Of a DNA stretch of 64,000 bases, positions 10,868 through 21,475 are shown one piece after another (the stretch's first letter is position 1; each line of letters opens with the position of its first letter). Source of the DNA: Paraburkholderia lycopersici. Lineage in GTDB: Bacteria > Pseudomonadota > Gammaproteobacteria > Burkholderiales > Burkholderiaceae. Under the pieces are notes generated by a model. It was given only the letters and a program-made list of their open reading frames with translations, was not told where the DNA came from and did not search any database. The DNA is taken from the NCBI RefSeq assembly GCF_900096975.1, contig NZ_FMYQ01000005.1, positions 124,001 to 188,000 of the forward strand, written 5' to 3'. Position numbers and translations under genes: made by a program.

Positions 10868-11005
10868 CAAGCTGGCACTTTTTTCAACCGCCTCAAATTC
10901 GAAAAAATGCCGTTGGTGAGCTTGTGAGGAGGGGGCGATCGCGCCGCGATCGTTTAGCTTTTCGAACTGCTCGTGGTAGTGACATGAGTTACAGGGGAAG
11001 TTGGT

Positions 11006-11212
11006 ATGGCAACCGGTACGGTCAAGTGGTTCAACGACGCGAAGGGTTTCGGGTTCATTACGCCGGATGAAGGCGGTGAGGACCTGTTCGCTCACTTTTC
11101 GGCCATTCAGATGAACGGCTTCAAGACCCTCAAAGAAGGGCAAAAGGTGAGCTTCGAGGTCGTGCAAGGCCCGAAGGGTAAACAGGCATCGAACATTCAG
11201 GCAGCAGCCTGA
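11006..11212 (+). CDS. Cold-shock protein (CspA family)
   Basis: A 68-residue single cold-shock domain, an OB-fold that binds single-stranded RNA and DNA and melts mRNA structure. Both nucleic-acid-binding motifs are present: KGFGFI (RNP1) and DLFAHF (RNP2-like). GGGGAA precedes the ATG. The long leader, strong TTGACA promoter and dedicated terminator fit a highly expressed, post-transcriptionally controlled csp gene. Which csp paralogue it is cannot be told. Confidence 0.96.
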   Translation: MATGTVKWFNDAKGFGFITPDEGGEDLFAHFSAIQMNGFKTLKEGQKVSFEVVQGPKGKQASNIQAAA

Positions 11213-11234
11213 TCCGTTCGGTACCCGTACCTTG

Positions 11235-11263
11235 GAAACCCGGCTACGGCCGGGTTTCTTTTT
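11235..11263 (+). terminator. Intrinsic terminator of the cold-shock gene
   Basis: Perfect 10-bp stem GAAACCCGGC with loop TACG, followed by five T. Confidence 0.9.
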
Positions 11264-11290
11264 GCTTCATCGTTTTTTAACGTTCGCGTG

Positions 11291-12889
11291 CTAGCTCACG
11301 CGCAACGTGCCCATCATGCCGAGATCCTCGTGCTCGATGATGTGGCAATGAAACATGCGATCGCCTGCCTCGTGCTGAACGGTCGCAATGTGCACGGTCT
11401 CGCCGGGCCGCACGTTCACCGTGTCGCGCCACGCCAGCAGTTCCTCCTCCTTGCGCTCGCCGTTCCGCTCGCGGGCCAGCACCTGAAACTGCGTGCCGTG
11501 CAAATGAAACGGATGATCCATGTCCGTGCCGTTTCCGATCGCCCAGTGCTCCACTTCGCCGCGCCGGCTCGACAGTGTCACGCGCGCCGGATCGAATACC
11601 GCCCCGTTCACCATGAATTGCATGCCGCGCGGCATGCGGCGCCTGGACGCGCCCGGCTGATGCATCAGGCGCATGTCCATCGCCTCGCTGAACACCACGC
11701 TTTTCTTCGGGGGCGTTCGCGTAAGTGACGAATCGAGCGGCACGATCTCGCGCAGGCGCGCAGGCAGCATGGAATGCGTAGCGCGTTCCGGCGCGAAGCG
11801 GACGTTTGCCAATGTCATCGATGGCCCCGCAGGCAAGCTGCCGTGCGACATCGACATCTTGCCGCGGTCGTACTGCGCCGCGATGAACGACGCGTGCGAC
11901 GCACCCGGCCCGGCGCGCACGATCAGTTCCGCGCGTTCGCCGGGGGCCAGCAAAAGCGCGGTGCCCCCCTCACGCGGCGCGCCCAGCAAGCCGCCGTCGG
12001 TGCCGACTTGCGCGAAAGCGCGGCCGTCGTCGAACGCGAGTTGCAGATAGCGCGCGTTACATCCGTTCCAGACGCGCCAGCGCTCGTCGCGCACGACTTC
12101 GATCTGCGGCTGCCGCGCACCGTTCAGGAGGACGAACTGACCTTCGCGGCCGTTCATCCAGTCCATCATGCTGTTCGCGGCAATCGTGCCGTCCGCCGCG
12201 AGCTTCAGGTCCGAAACGAACAGATGCCGCTCGGGCCACGCGGCGAGCGGATCGTCGGCGGCGCGCACGACGATGGGGCCCGCCAGCCCATGGGACACCT
12301 GCCCGGAGGTCAGCATGTGGGGATGCGGATGATACCAGTAGGTGCCCGCACTTCCCGGCGGCAGCGTGAAGCGATAAACGCGCTGCCCGCCCGGCGCGAC
12401 GGGACTCGACGGATTGCCATCCTGATCGGGGGGCACGGGCAAACCGTGCCAGTGGATCGTCGACGGCTGGGGAAGGCGGTTGACGAACGTGATTTCAACG
12501 TTGTCGCCCTCGTGCACGTCGATCAGCGGGCCGATGACCGGACCGTCTTTTTCAGCCGGCGCGCCGGCATCGTACTGCCAGAAAACCGTGGGCGGCTTGC
12601 CGGGCAGCAACGGCCGCGCCGCGAGTTGCGCGACGAGCGTCGCGCGAAACTGGCCCGGCTCGCGGCTCTCGTTGGCGAGCGTGCGCAGCGCGGCCAGCGG
12701 CGCGCCGGCGGGCAACGCGTCGGCAGCCGCCAGCGGCGACTGCATCATGCCGCCCGACATGGCGGGCATATCCGCCATGCCGGACATTGCGTGCATGGCA
12801 TCGTTCGCTTCTTGCGCGAATGCGCGCCGCGCGAACAGCGACGCCGTGGCGGCGCTCAACGCGCCGGACAAGAACGTTCTTCGTTTCAT
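11291..12889 (-). CDS. Multicopper oxidase, probably Tat-exported
   Basis: Periplasmic multicopper oxidase (CopA/CueO/laccase-like) of 532 residues, expected to oxidise Cu(I) or phenolic substrates with reduction of oxygen. All four copper-site motifs are intact: HWHG (about 146-149), HPHPH (187-191), HPFHLHG (459-465) and HCHIIEHEDLGMM (514-526) with a Met axial ligand. The N-terminus MKRRTFLSG followed by a hydrophobic stretch ending in AFA resembles a Tat signal. A Met/His-rich stretch at about 31-49 (HAMSGMADMPAMSGGMM) looks like a copper-gathering segment. The gene upstream on the same strand encodes a Cys/His-rich exported protein, so the pair probably handles copper. Confidence 0.92.
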   Translation of the reverse strand: MKRRTFLSGALSAATASLFARRAFAQEANDAMHAMSGMADMPAMSGGMMQSPLAAADALPAGAPLAALRTLANESREPGQFRATLVAQLAARPLLPGKPPTVFWQYDAGAPAEKDGPVIGPLIDVHEGDNVEITFVNRLPQPSTIHWHGLPVPPDQDGNPSSPVAPGGQRVYRFTLPPGSAGTYWYHPHPHMLTSGQVSHGLAGPIVVRAADDPLAAWPERHLFVSDLKLAADGTIAANSMMDWMNGREGQFVLLNGARQPQIEVVRDERWRVWNGCNARYLQLAFDDGRAFAQVGTDGGLLGAPREGGTALLLAPGERAELIVRAGPGASHASFIAAQYDRGKMSMSHGSLPAGPSMTLANVRFAPERATHSMLPARLREIVPLDSSLTRTPPKKSVVFSEAMDMRLMHQPGASRRRMPRGMQFMVNGAVFDPARVTLSSRRGEVEHWAIGNGTDMDHPFHLHGTQFQVLARERNGERKEEELLAWRDTVNVRPGETVHIATVQHEAGDRMFHCHIIEHEDLGMMGTLRVS

Positions 12890-13040
12890 CGATGGTTCCT
12901 CCTACCTCGTTCATGCCTGGGCACGCGACGCGCAGCGACAGGCGCGCCGCGCGCGCGGCCATTCGCTTCGCGCGCGACTCGTGCGCGAAGCACCTCGATC
13001 GAGCAGCGGGTCGTGTTCGACGACCTGCGAGCGGCCCGCT

Positions 13041-13397
13041 TCAGGCGATCGGAGGAGGCAAAGGAGGAGCGTGCGTGATCCCGGCGCGCAGCGCTGCGGG
13101 GAGAATGGCGAGCACGGTGCGACCGGTGGTCCGCGCATCGAAGGAAATCGCGACGGGCAGCGCGCCGCAGTGCGCACCGCAACCGGCGACGCAGCAGGTC
13201 GCGCTGCATGCGCCATGAGAACCGTGGCGGCCGGTTTGCGTCGCGTCGCCCGCATTCGCCGTCTCGCAATGCGCGCTGGCCGCAGCCACGGCTTGTGGCG
13301 GCAACGCGCTGCGCTGCATGTGTTCGCATGCCGTGGCGCTGCGCACGGCAAAGAGTGCGAACAGGCAGGCTAGAAGAAAGCGACACAGGAATTTCAT
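13041..13397 (-). CDS. Cys/His-rich exported protein, possible copper-binding partner
   Basis: A 118-residue protein with a clear signal peptide (MKFLCRFLLACLFALF, cleavage near SATA) and a mature part dense in Cys and His (CSATCC, CGAHC, HGSHG), ending in THAPPLPPP. I do not recognise a named family with certainty; small secreted Cys/His-rich proteins of the CopL/DUF2946 type often precede copper-resistance oxidases. The start ATG at 13397 is chosen because it begins the signal peptide; an upstream in-frame ATG would add 30 unlikely residues. It lies 151 bases upstream of the multicopper oxidase on the same strand. Confidence 0.7.
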   Translation of the reverse strand: MKFLCRFLLACLFALFAVRSATACEHMQRSALPPQAVAAASAHCETANAGDATQTGRHGSHGACSATCCVAGCGAHCGALPVAISFDARTTGRTVLAILPAALRAGITHAPPLPPPIA

Positions 13398-13514
13398 GCG
13401 GACTGGAGCGACGGACCGGCTGAGTTGGTGCGCATCATCATATCGCACGAGAGGCATCGCGGTGCTCGCCGACAGGGACACGCGCAACCCGTCCGCAATT
13501 TCCGCATGAAAAGC

Positions 13515-13545
13515 AAAAACCCCGGCAGACCGTCGGCCAGCCGGG
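13515..13545 (-). terminator. Intrinsic terminator of icd
   Basis: On the minus strand CCCGGC (13545-13540) pairs with GCCGGG (13526-13521), followed by GTTTTT. It lies 33 bases past the icd stop. Confidence 0.8.
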
Positions 13546-13578
13546 AGTCGCGAGACGGCGCGCAGCCGCGCGGCGCGC

Positions 13579-14835
<1,257 letters not shown>

Positions 14836-15200
14836 GATCGACTCCAGTAAGGGCAAGGCTGTGGAAGCGGGTATGACGCAGCGCTTCCGGGAGCGGCGAC
14901 GTTTCGACCGCGGACATGCTTCTCCCCGTCGAGGCTTCCCGACATCCAGCGCGGTCGATGTTCGCGGCAAGACTGTCCGGGGGCACGCGGCGCACGGCGC
15001 GCGACACGGTGAAGAAGCACCGCGAGCGGCCCGTGCGCATGAGAATCTGGCGGCTATTCTAGCCCACGTGACTGCGCGAGGCTGCGATCCGGCCCGCCCC
15101 TGTCTTATGTCTTATATAAGACACGGAAATCGACGAGGCCGGTTATGCATTAAGATGCACGGCGCTAACCCGTCATCCATTCGTTCCCGGCCGCCCTCTC
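14836..15200. other. Divergent regulatory region icd / rluE
   Basis: This 365-base gap contains a TAGAAT -10-like element on the minus strand (15061-15056) and a perfect palindrome (15108-15123). No gene is visible. Confidence 0.55.
15108..15123. promoter_or_regulatory. Perfect 16-bp palindrome, candidate operator
   Basis: TGTCTTATATAAGACA is a perfect inverted repeat in a GC-rich region. A further TGTCTTAT directly before it (15101-15108) gives three half-sites with the same polarity rules as a dimer-binding operator. It is 78 bases upstream of rluE and about 273 bases upstream of icd. The regulator is not identifiable from this window. Confidence 0.65.
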
Positions 15201-15782
15201 ATGCGTTTGATCGCCCTCAATAAACCGTTCGGTACGATCTGCCAGTTCTCGCCGCATGAAACGCGTCAGTCACTGGCGGACTGGGTGAAGGTGCCGGGCG
15301 TCTATCCCGCAGGCCGACTCGACTCCGACAGCGAAGGGCTCCTGCTCCTCACCGACGACGGCGCCTTGCAGGCACGCATCGCCGAACCGAAGCGCAAGCT
15401 CGTGAAGCGCTATTGGGCGCAAGTGGAAGGCGAGCCCGATGCGGCCGCACTTGCCGCGCTCGAACGCGGCGTCGATCTCGGTGACTTCGTGACGCAGCCG
15501 TGTCGCGCAAAAGTGATCGCGGCGCCCGAACATGTGTGGCCGCGCAATCCGCCCATTCGTTATCGCGCGTCGATACCCACTACGTGGATCGAGATCGCGA
15601 TCAGCGAAGGCAAGAACCGGCAAGTGCGACGCATGACCGCTGCGGTGGGCTATCCGACGCTGCGCCTCGTGCGCGTCGCGATCGGCGCGATCGATATTTT
15701 TTCGCTCGGCCTTGCGCCCGGCGAAAGCATTGACGTGCCCGCCAATGCCCCATGGCAAAGCGCTCCTCGCAAACACAAGTGA
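15201..15782 (+). CDS. rluE: 23S rRNA pseudouridine-2457 synthase
   Basis: Modifies a uridine in helix 89 of 23S rRNA. It has 193 residues of the RsuA/RluE branch with the catalytic aspartate D41 in GRLDSDSEGLL and the later NRQVRRM motif. There is no N-terminal S4 domain, which fits RluE and argues against RsuA or RluB. The ATG follows a short leader in the icd-rluE divergent region. Confidence 0.9.
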   Translation: MRLIALNKPFGTICQFSPHETRQSLADWVKVPGVYPAGRLDSDSEGLLLLTDDGALQARIAEPKRKLVKRYWAQVEGEPDAAALAALERGVDLGDFVTQPCRAKVIAAPEHVWPRNPPIRYRASIPTTWIEIAISEGKNRQVRRMTAAVGYPTLRLVRVAIGAIDIFSLGLAPGESIDVPANAPWQSAPRKHK

Positions 15783-16126
15783 CTGTCGCGCAAGCATTTT
15801 TCGCCGGCCAATTGATTTTCTTCAATCACGCGACACGTCCCCCCCTATTCGTGCCCGGCTCGTGATGAAGCAAATAAAAACTTCGCGTCAACCGTCTTGC
15901 GAGACCATGCGTTATTCGACGCAGATGCCGCCCCGAAGCTATCCGGCATTCAGCCTTCAGGGTCCTCGCAGCAATGCACGGTCCCGACCGCTGGCAGACG
16001 TACCAACGCAAGTTCTTGCGAATTTGTCGAAGGCGACTGTCAACCGAAAGGTGGATGGCACGTTTACCGACCTGACTCCAAAAACCGGGTCACTTGGTTA
16101 ATTAACTCAAGCTGAGGATTCACAAC
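15783..16126 (+). other. Intergenic region upstream of the small exported protein
   Basis: This 344-base gap has lower GC than its neighbours. It contains a 10-bp palindrome GTTAATTAAC (16097-16106) just upstream of the ribosome-binding site of the next gene. No convincing coding region or sigma-70 promoter is seen. Confidence 0.5.
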
Positions 16127-16330
16127 ATGAACAAACTGATCGCTGCTCTGGTCGCTGGCCTCTTCGCATCGGCTGCATTCGCACAAGCTTCGGCTCCGGA
16201 AGCCGCTTCGGCCGCTCCGGCTGCTGCTGCTTCGGCACCGGCACACAAGGCTGCTCACAAGAAGGCCCACAAGAAGTCGTCGCACAAGAAGGCAGCGAAG
16301 GCTGAAGCCGCTTCGGCAGCTTCGGAGTAA
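16127..16330 (+). CDS. Small Ala/Lys/His-rich exported protein
   Basis: A 67-residue protein with a signal peptide (MNKLIAALVAGLFASAAFA, cut before QASAPE) and a low-complexity mature part: an Ala/Ser-rich stretch, then Lys/His repeats (KKAHKKSSHKK), then an Ala/Ser/Glu tail. It resembles a group of small secreted Burkholderia proteins of unknown function and, loosely, acid-shock-type basic repeat proteins. A dedicated strong terminator and a GAGG ribosome-binding site support a real, separately expressed gene. No function can be given. Confidence 0.8.
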   Translation: MNKLIAALVAGLFASAAFAQASAPEAASAAPAAAASAPAHKAAHKKAHKKSSHKKAAKAEAASAASE

Positions 16331-16386
16331 GCTCGCTGTAAGACGCATCGAGGAACGGCATACGCTGCCGCTCTTCAGCGCGACGA

Positions 16387-16420
16387 AAGGCAGGGCGCCG
16401 CAAGGCGTTCTGCCTTTTTT
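16387..16420 (+). terminator. Intrinsic terminator of the small exported protein gene
   Basis: A 13-bp stem (AAGGCAGGGCGCC, two G-U pairs) with loop GCAA, followed by a run of T to 16420. Confidence 0.85.
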
Positions 16421-16544
16421 GTTTGGCCGCGCGGTTTTCATGCGTGTCGTCTCGGGACGCACATCCGCCGGGCGCAGCACATTTTGACCGGTTCTGACCT
16501 GGTCGCGTAACATGCCCGAATTAACCTAAAGCAAGGAGCCCCTC

Positions 16545-17063
16545 GTGCGATTTTCACTGCGCCCGTTCTTCGTGCGCTGCGTGTTTGCCGTCGCATTGCC
16601 GTTCGCCGTTTGCGCGGCGCTTACGATCACCACGGCGGCAACGTCGAGCATCGCCCACGCGCAGCAAATGCCGCCCGGCGCAAAACAACCCGGCGAATTT
16701 CCGCGCGTGAAGCTCACGGCAGGCATGTTCGTGATCGACGCGGCGGTCGCCGCCAACGATGCGGATCGCGAGCAAGGCCTCATGTACCGCACGCAGCTCG
16801 GACCCAATGAAGGCATGCTGTTCGTCTTCGGCGAGAATGCGGTGCACTGCTTCTGGATGAAGAACACGTTGATCCCGTTGTCGATTGCATTCATTCGTGC
16901 CGACGGCACGATCACCGACATCGACGAAATGCAGGCCGAAACGACCAATAACCACTGCCCGCGCAACAATGGCACCTTTGCGCTAGAAATGCCCAAGGGC
17001 TGGTTCACGTCGAAGGGCATCAAGCCCGGCATGAAGATCCAGGGATTGCCGCCGCTACAGTAA
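16545..17063 (+). CDS. DUF192 family exported protein
   Basis: A 172-residue protein with a signal peptide ending near AHAQQ and a single DUF192 domain. The family signatures DREQGLMYRTQL, GMLFVF and FWMKNTLIPLSIAFI are present. The domain is widespread in archaea and proteobacteria; its biochemical role is not established. The start is a GTG at 16545 with AAGGAG five bases upstream. It stands alone between two terminators. Confidence 0.9.
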   Translation: MRFSLRPFFVRCVFAVALPFAVCAALTITTAATSSIAHAQQMPPGAKQPGEFPRVKLTAGMFVIDAAVAANDADREQGLMYRTQLGPNEGMLFVFGENAVHCFWMKNTLIPLSIAFIRADGTITDIDEMQAETTNNHCPRNNGTFALEMPKGWFTSKGIKPGMKIQGLPPLQ

Positions 17064-17409
17064 TCAGTAACCGCGGTAACTGTGCGATATCCGCGCGTCA
17101 CGAGGCGCGGCGCACAAGCACAAACCGGCCCCGCCCGCACGCGGCGCCGGTTTTTTTGCGTCCGTAAACGCCGAGGCGCCGTGCGCATTGCATAGCGCGC
17201 GCCTACGCTCCGGCGCCCCGCCCGGCGCCGCCGCAGCCCTTCCCGCGCCGCGACATATGCCCTGCAAAACCGCCGCGCAAGCGCTATCCTGTTAACCCCG
17301 CATGACCCGTGCCACGATGGCCGGCGCCGTGCGGCGCATCGGGCCGCGCGCTGGCCGCGCCGCGTGCCGCCCGGCAGCTTCCATGGCGCGTCATTCCAAG
17401 GAGATCACC
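17064..17409 (+). other. Intergenic region DUF192 gene / elongation factor G
   Basis: It contains the DUF192 terminator (17122-17157), then about 250 GC-rich bases leading to the EF-G start. TATCCT near 17285 could be a -10 element, but no good -35 pairs with it. No gene is seen. Confidence 0.45.
17122..17157 (+). terminator. Intrinsic terminator of the DUF192 gene
   Basis: Stem AAACCGGC/GCCGGTTT (17122-17129 and 17146-17153) with T continuing to 17157. Confidence 0.8.
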
Positions 17410-19518
17410 GTGCCTCGCAAGACCCCCATCGAGCGCTATCGCAACATCGGGATCAGCGCTCACATCGATGCCGGCAAAACCACTACGACCGAGCGCATCC
17501 TTTTCTACACCGGCGTGAATCACAAGCTGGGCGAGGTTCACGACGGCGCGGCGACCATGGACTGGATGGAGCAGGAACAGGAACGCGGCATCACGATCAC
17601 GTCGGCCGCGACCACCGCGTTCTGGAAAGGCATGGCCGGCAACTATCCCGAACATCGCATCAACATCATCGACACGCCGGGACACGTCGACTTCACGATC
17701 GAGGTCGAGCGCTCCATGCGCGTGCTCGACGGCGCGTGCATGGTGTACGACTCCGTGGGCGGCGTGCAGCCGCAGTCGGAAACCGTGTGGCGCCAGGCGA
17801 ACAAGTACAAGGTGCCGCGCATCGCGTTCGTCAACAAGATGGACCGCGTCGGCGCGGACTTCTTCCGCGTGCAGCGGCAGATCGGCGAGCGCCTGAAGGG
17901 CGTGGCCGTGCCGATCCAGATTCCGGTCGGCGCCGAGGACCACTTCCAGGGCGTGGTCGATCTCGTGAAGATGAAGGCGATCGTCTGGGACGACGAAAGC
18001 CAGGGCGTGAAGTTCGAATACGCGGACATCCCCGCGAACCTCGTCGATCTCGCGCACGAGTGGCGCGAGAAGATGGTCGAGGCCGCCGCCGAAGCCGACG
18101 AAACGCTGCTCGAAAAATATCTCGAAGATCACGAGAGCCTGACCGAAGAGGAGATCAAGGCCGGCCTGCGCAAGCGCACGATCGCCAACGAGATCGTGCC
18201 GATGCTGTGCGGCAGCGCGTTCAAGAACAAGGGCGTGCAGGCCATGCTCGACGCCGTGATCGACTACCTGCCCTCGCCCGTGGACGTGCCGGCGATTCTC
18301 GGCCACGACCTCGACGACAAGGAAATCGAGCGCCACCCGAGCGACGACGAGCCGTTCTCGGCACTCGCCTTCAAGATCATGACCGACCCGTTCGTCGGCC
18401 AGTTGATCTTCTTCCGCGTCTATTCGGGCGTGGTGGAATCGGGCGACACCGTGCTCAACGCGATCAAGGAAAAGCGCGAGCGCCTCGGCCGCATCCTGCA
18501 GATGCACGCGAACGAGCGCAAGGAAATCAAGGAAGTGCGCGCGGGCGACATCGCGGCGGCCGTCGGCCTGAAGGAAGCGACGACGGGCGACACGCTCTGC
18601 GACCCGGCTCACCCGATCGTGCTCGAAAAGATGATCTTCCCCGAGCCCGTGATCTCGCAGGCCGTCGAGCCGAAGACCAAGGCCGACCAGGAAAAGATGG
18701 GCATCGCGCTCAACCGGCTCGCGCAGGAAGACCCGTCGTTCCGCGTGCAGACTGACGAGGAATCCGGCCAGACCATCATCTCGGGCATGGGCGAGCTGCA
18801 CCTCGAAATTCTCGTCGATCGCATGAAGCGCGAGTTCGGCGTGGAGGCCACGGTCGGCAAGCCGCAGGTCGCGTACCGCGAGACGGTGCGCAACAAGGTC
18901 GAGGACGTCGAGGGCAAGTTCGTCAAGCAGTCGGGCGGGCGCGGCCAGTACGGCCATGCGGTCATCACGCTCGAACCGCAGCCACCGGGCAAGGGCTACG
19001 AGTTCGTCGACGCGATCAAGGGCGGGGTGATTCCGCGCGAGTTCATCCCGGCCGTCAACAAGGGCATCGAGGAAACGCTGAAGGCCGGCGTGCTCGCGGG
19101 CTACCCCGTGGTCGACACGAAGGTCACGCTCACGTTCGGCTCGTACCACGACGTCGACTCGAACGAAAACGCGTTCCGCATGGCCGGCTCGATGGCGTTC
19201 AAGGAAGCGATGCGGCGCGCGAAGCCCATTCTGCTCGAACCGATGATGGCCGTCGAAGTCGAGACGCCCGAGGACTTCATGGGCAACGTGATGGGCGACC
19301 TGTCGAGCCGGCGCGGCATCGTGCAGGGCATGGAGGACATCGCGGGCGGCGGCGGCAAGATCGTGCGCGCCGAGGTGCCGCTCTCGGAAATGTTCGGCTA
19401 CTCCACGTCGCTGCGCTCGCTCACCCAGGGCCGCGCCACCTACACGATGGAGTTCAAGCACTACGCCGAAACGCCGCAGAACGTGGCCGAAGCGGTCATC
19501 AACGCGAAGAAGTCATAA
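17410..19518 (+). CDS. fusA: Elongation factor G, stand-alone copy
   Basis: Ribosomal translocase GTPase of 702 residues. GTP-binding motifs: P-loop AHIDAGKT (17-24), DTPGHVDF and NKMD. Domains II to V follow, with the C-terminal GGGG loop and SMFGY-type region ([11 protein letters not shown]). The start is GTG at 17410 with AAGGAG seven bases upstream; the longer frame from 17302 is not conserved. No rpsL, rpsG or tuf is nearby, so this is not the str-operon copy. Burkholderia genomes carry two EF-G genes, and this is most likely the second, free-standing one. It has its own terminator. Confidence 0.95.
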   Translation: MPRKTPIERYRNIGISAHIDAGKTTTTERILFYTGVNHKLGEVHDGAATMDWMEQEQERGITITSAATTAFWKGMAGNYPEHRINIIDTPGHVDFTIEVERSMRVLDGACMVYDSVGGVQPQSETVWRQANKYKVPRIAFVNKMDRVGADFFRVQRQIGERLKGVAVPIQIPVGAEDHFQGVVDLVKMKAIVWDDESQGVKFEYADIPANLVDLAHEWREKMVEAAAEADETLLEKYLEDHESLTEEEIKAGLRKRTIANEIVPMLCGSAFKNKGVQAMLDAVIDYLPSPVDVPAILGHDLDDKEIERHPSDDEPFSALAFKIMTDPFVGQLIFFRVYSGVVESGDTVLNAIKEKRERLGRILQMHANERKEIKEVRAGDIAAAVGLKEATTGDTLCDPAHPIVLEKMIFPEPVISQAVEPKTKADQEKMGIALNRLAQEDPSFRVQTDEESGQTIISGMGELHLEILVDRMKREFGVEATVGKPQVAYRETVRNKVEDVEGKFVKQSGGRGQYGHAVITLEPQPPGKGYEFVDAIKGGVIPREFIPAVNKGIEETLKAGVLAGYPVVDTKVTLTFGSYHDVDSNENAFRMAGSMAFKEAMRRAKPILLEPMMAVEVETPEDFMGNVMGDLSSRRGIVQGMEDIAGGGGKIVRAEVPLSEMFGYSTSLRSLTQGRATYTMEFKHYAETPQNVAEAVINAKKS

Positions 19519-19555
19519 GCGCCTTGCCGGCGCCAGCCCGGCAAGGCGACCCGAG

Positions 19556-19594
19556 GCCCGTCCCCTGCATTACCGCGAGGACGGGCTTTTTTTT
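19556..19594 (+). terminator. Intrinsic terminator of elongation factor G gene
   Basis: Stem GCCCGTCC/GGACGGGC (19556-19563 and 19579-19586) followed by eight T. Confidence 0.9.
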
Positions 19595-19650
19595 CGCCCG
19601 GCGTGCTTGTGCGCAACACCGCCCATGCAGCGCGGAGCGAGGCGTCAATT

Positions 19651-19679
19651 TTGACCATGTCACAATGAGCCGATATATC
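19651..19679 (+). promoter_or_regulatory. Sigma-70 promoter of the cupin-nickel permease pair
   Basis: TTGACC (19651-19656), 17-bp spacer, TATATC (19674-19679). The cupin ATG is at 19741, giving a leader of about 55 bases. Confidence 0.7.
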
Positions 19680-19740
19680 CGCCGGGCAAATCGGGCAATG
19701 GACGACGAAGCGCGACGGCCCCCCCAAAGGAGACACGACC

Positions 19741-20247
19741 ATGAGCCACGACCACGACAATGAGCACGGCGCCGCGCCCTCCACGCCCGACTGGCGCGAG
19801 CACGGCGTAAAGGTGATTCGCGGCGATCAGCTCGACACGAACACGGCGCAAACACCGGGCATGAACCGGGCGGCCGCCATCAACGCGGCGCGCGTGGGGG
19901 CGCAGAAAATCTGGGCGGGCACGGTCACGATCCATCCGAACGCGAAGACGGGCGCGCATCATCATGGCGCGCTGGAGAGCGTGATCTACGTCGTTCGCGG
20001 CCACGCGCGCATGCGCTGGGGCGAACATCTGGAGTTCACCGCCGAAGCGGGCCCCGGCGACTTCATCTTCGTGCCGCCCTATGTGCCGCACCAGGAGATC
20101 AACGCAAGCACCGACGACCCGCTCGAATGCGTGCTCGTGCGCAGCGACAACGAGGCCGTCGTCGTGAACCTGAACATCGACGCCGTGGAACAGCCCGAAA
20201 CCGTCTACTGGGTCGATCCGATCCACCGCCATCCGCACGATCACTGA
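19741..20247 (+). CDS. Cupin-domain protein with His-rich ends
   Basis: A 168-residue single cupin. The metal-binding motif HHHGALESVIYVVRGHARM and the second motif GDFIFVPPYVPHQEIN are intact, so it should bind a divalent metal. Both ends are His-rich (MSHDHDNEHG and HRHPHDH), suggestive of metal sequestration. It is 18 bases upstream of a nickel/cobalt permease and shares its promoter, which supports a metal-related role such as storage or sensing, but this is inference; many cupins are small-molecule enzymes. Confidence 0.85.
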   Translation: MSHDHDNEHGAAPSTPDWREHGVKVIRGDQLDTNTAQTPGMNRAAAINAARVGAQKIWAGTVTIHPNAKTGAHHHGALESVIYVVRGHARMRWGEHLEFTAEAGPGDFIFVPPYVPHQEINASTDDPLECVLVRSDNEAVVVNLNIDAVEQPETVYWVDPIHRHPHDH

Positions 20248-20265
20248 GCGCAGCGCACCACGCCA

Positions 20266-21273
20266 ATGACGACTCCCGCCGCCCCGCTCCGCACCCGCCT
20301 GATCGCGCTCTACGCCGCGCTTGCCGCCGTCAATCTCGGTGCCTGGGCGTGGGCGCTGATCGCGTTTCGCCACTATCCGCTGCTGCTCGGCACCGCGCTG
20401 CTCGCCTACGGCTTCGGCCTGCGCCATGCGGTGGACGCGGACCACATCGCCGCCATCGACGCCGTCACGCGCAAGCTCATGCAGCAGGGCGAGCGGCCGC
20501 TCGGCGTGGGGCTCGCGTTCTCGCTCGGCCATTCGACGGTCGTCATCGTCGCGACGCTCGGCATCGCGCTCACGGCGCTCTCGCTGCACGGCCGCTTCGA
20601 GCAGTTCCACGAAATCGGCTCGACCATCGGCACGCTGGTTTCGTCGACGTTCCTGCTCGTGCTCGCGGGCGTGAACCTCGTGATCCTGCGCGACGTGTGG
20701 ACGCGCTACCGGCGCGCGCAGCACGGTGACGACGCGGGCGACGTCCCCGCTCCGGCCGGGCTCTTCTCGCGCGCGCTGCGTCCGCTCTTCGCGCTCGTCA
20801 CGAAGAGCTGGCACCTGTACCCCGTGGGCGTGCTGTTCGGCCTCGGCTTCGACACGGCCACCGAGATCGGCCTGCTCGCCATCGCCGCCGCCGAAGCGGG
20901 CAATGGCCTGCCGATGTATTCGATTCTCGTGTTCCCGGCGCTCTTCACGGCAGGCATGACGCTCGTCGATTCCACCGACAACGTTCTGATGGTCCACGCC
21001 TACGGCTGGGCCATGGACGACCCGAAGCGCAAGCTCTATTACAACGCGAGCATCACGTTCGTCTCGGCGCTCGTGGCGATCGTGATCGGCGGCGTGGAAG
21101 CGCTCGGGCTCATCGCCGGCAAGCTCGGCGCGAGCGGCGGCGCATGGATGCTCGTGGCCGCCCTGAACGAGCGCTTCGGCGAGCTGGGTTACGGCATCGT
21201 CGCGGCGTTCATCGCCTGCTGGATCGGCTCGGTGCTGTTCCACCGCTGGCGCCGGCCCGCGCCAGCTCGTTGA
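20266..21273 (+). CDS. Nickel/cobalt permease, NiCoT family
   Basis: High-affinity Ni2+/Co2+ importer of the HoxN/NixA family, 335 residues with about eight membrane helices. The signature RHAVDADHI in helix 2 is intact, followed by LGHSTVV, LGFDTATEI and GMTLVDSTD. Metal preference cannot be told from these motifs. It is the second gene of the cupin operon. No hydrogenase or urease gene is in the window. Confidence 0.92.
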   Translation: MTTPAAPLRTRLIALYAALAAVNLGAWAWALIAFRHYPLLLGTALLAYGFGLRHAVDADHIAAIDAVTRKLMQQGERPLGVGLAFSLGHSTVVIVATLGIALTALSLHGRFEQFHEIGSTIGTLVSSTFLLVLAGVNLVILRDVWTRYRRAQHGDDAGDVPAPAGLFSRALRPLFALVTKSWHLYPVGVLFGLGFDTATEIGLLAIAAAEAGNGLPMYSILVFPALFTAGMTLVDSTDNVLMVHAYGWAMDDPKRKLYYNASITFVSALVAIVIGGVEALGLIAGKLGASGGAWMLVAALNERFGELGYGIVAAFIACWIGSVLFHRWRRPAPAR

Positions 21274-21475
21274 ACGAAGCCCGCCGCCCTTCGCACGATG
21301 CCTTAGCCGTGCGCAACCTCGCGTGACCCTGCCCTACGCCTCGTTCGCCGAAAACGCGTAAACTAGGCGCGGATTGCCCCGCTTCGCGGGAACCATTCGT
21401 CGTTTGCCGTACCGCATGCCGCCGTCGCGCACGCCAGCGCGTCCCCTGAACGGAACCGCACGGAAATCCGCACCG

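Larger units (their letters stand above)
10439..11005. other. Intergenic region clpS / cold-shock gene
   Basis: This 567-base gap holds the clpS promoter at its left edge and the cold-shock promoter and leader from about 10839. The middle part (10470-10830) is moderately GC-rich and I recognise no gene in it. Confidence 0.6.

Noticed and set aside
17284..19461. 725-codon open frame opposite elongation factor G
   Set aside because: It is the complement-strand shadow of a high-GC gene; its translation is Arg/His/Asp/Leu-rich with no family pattern.
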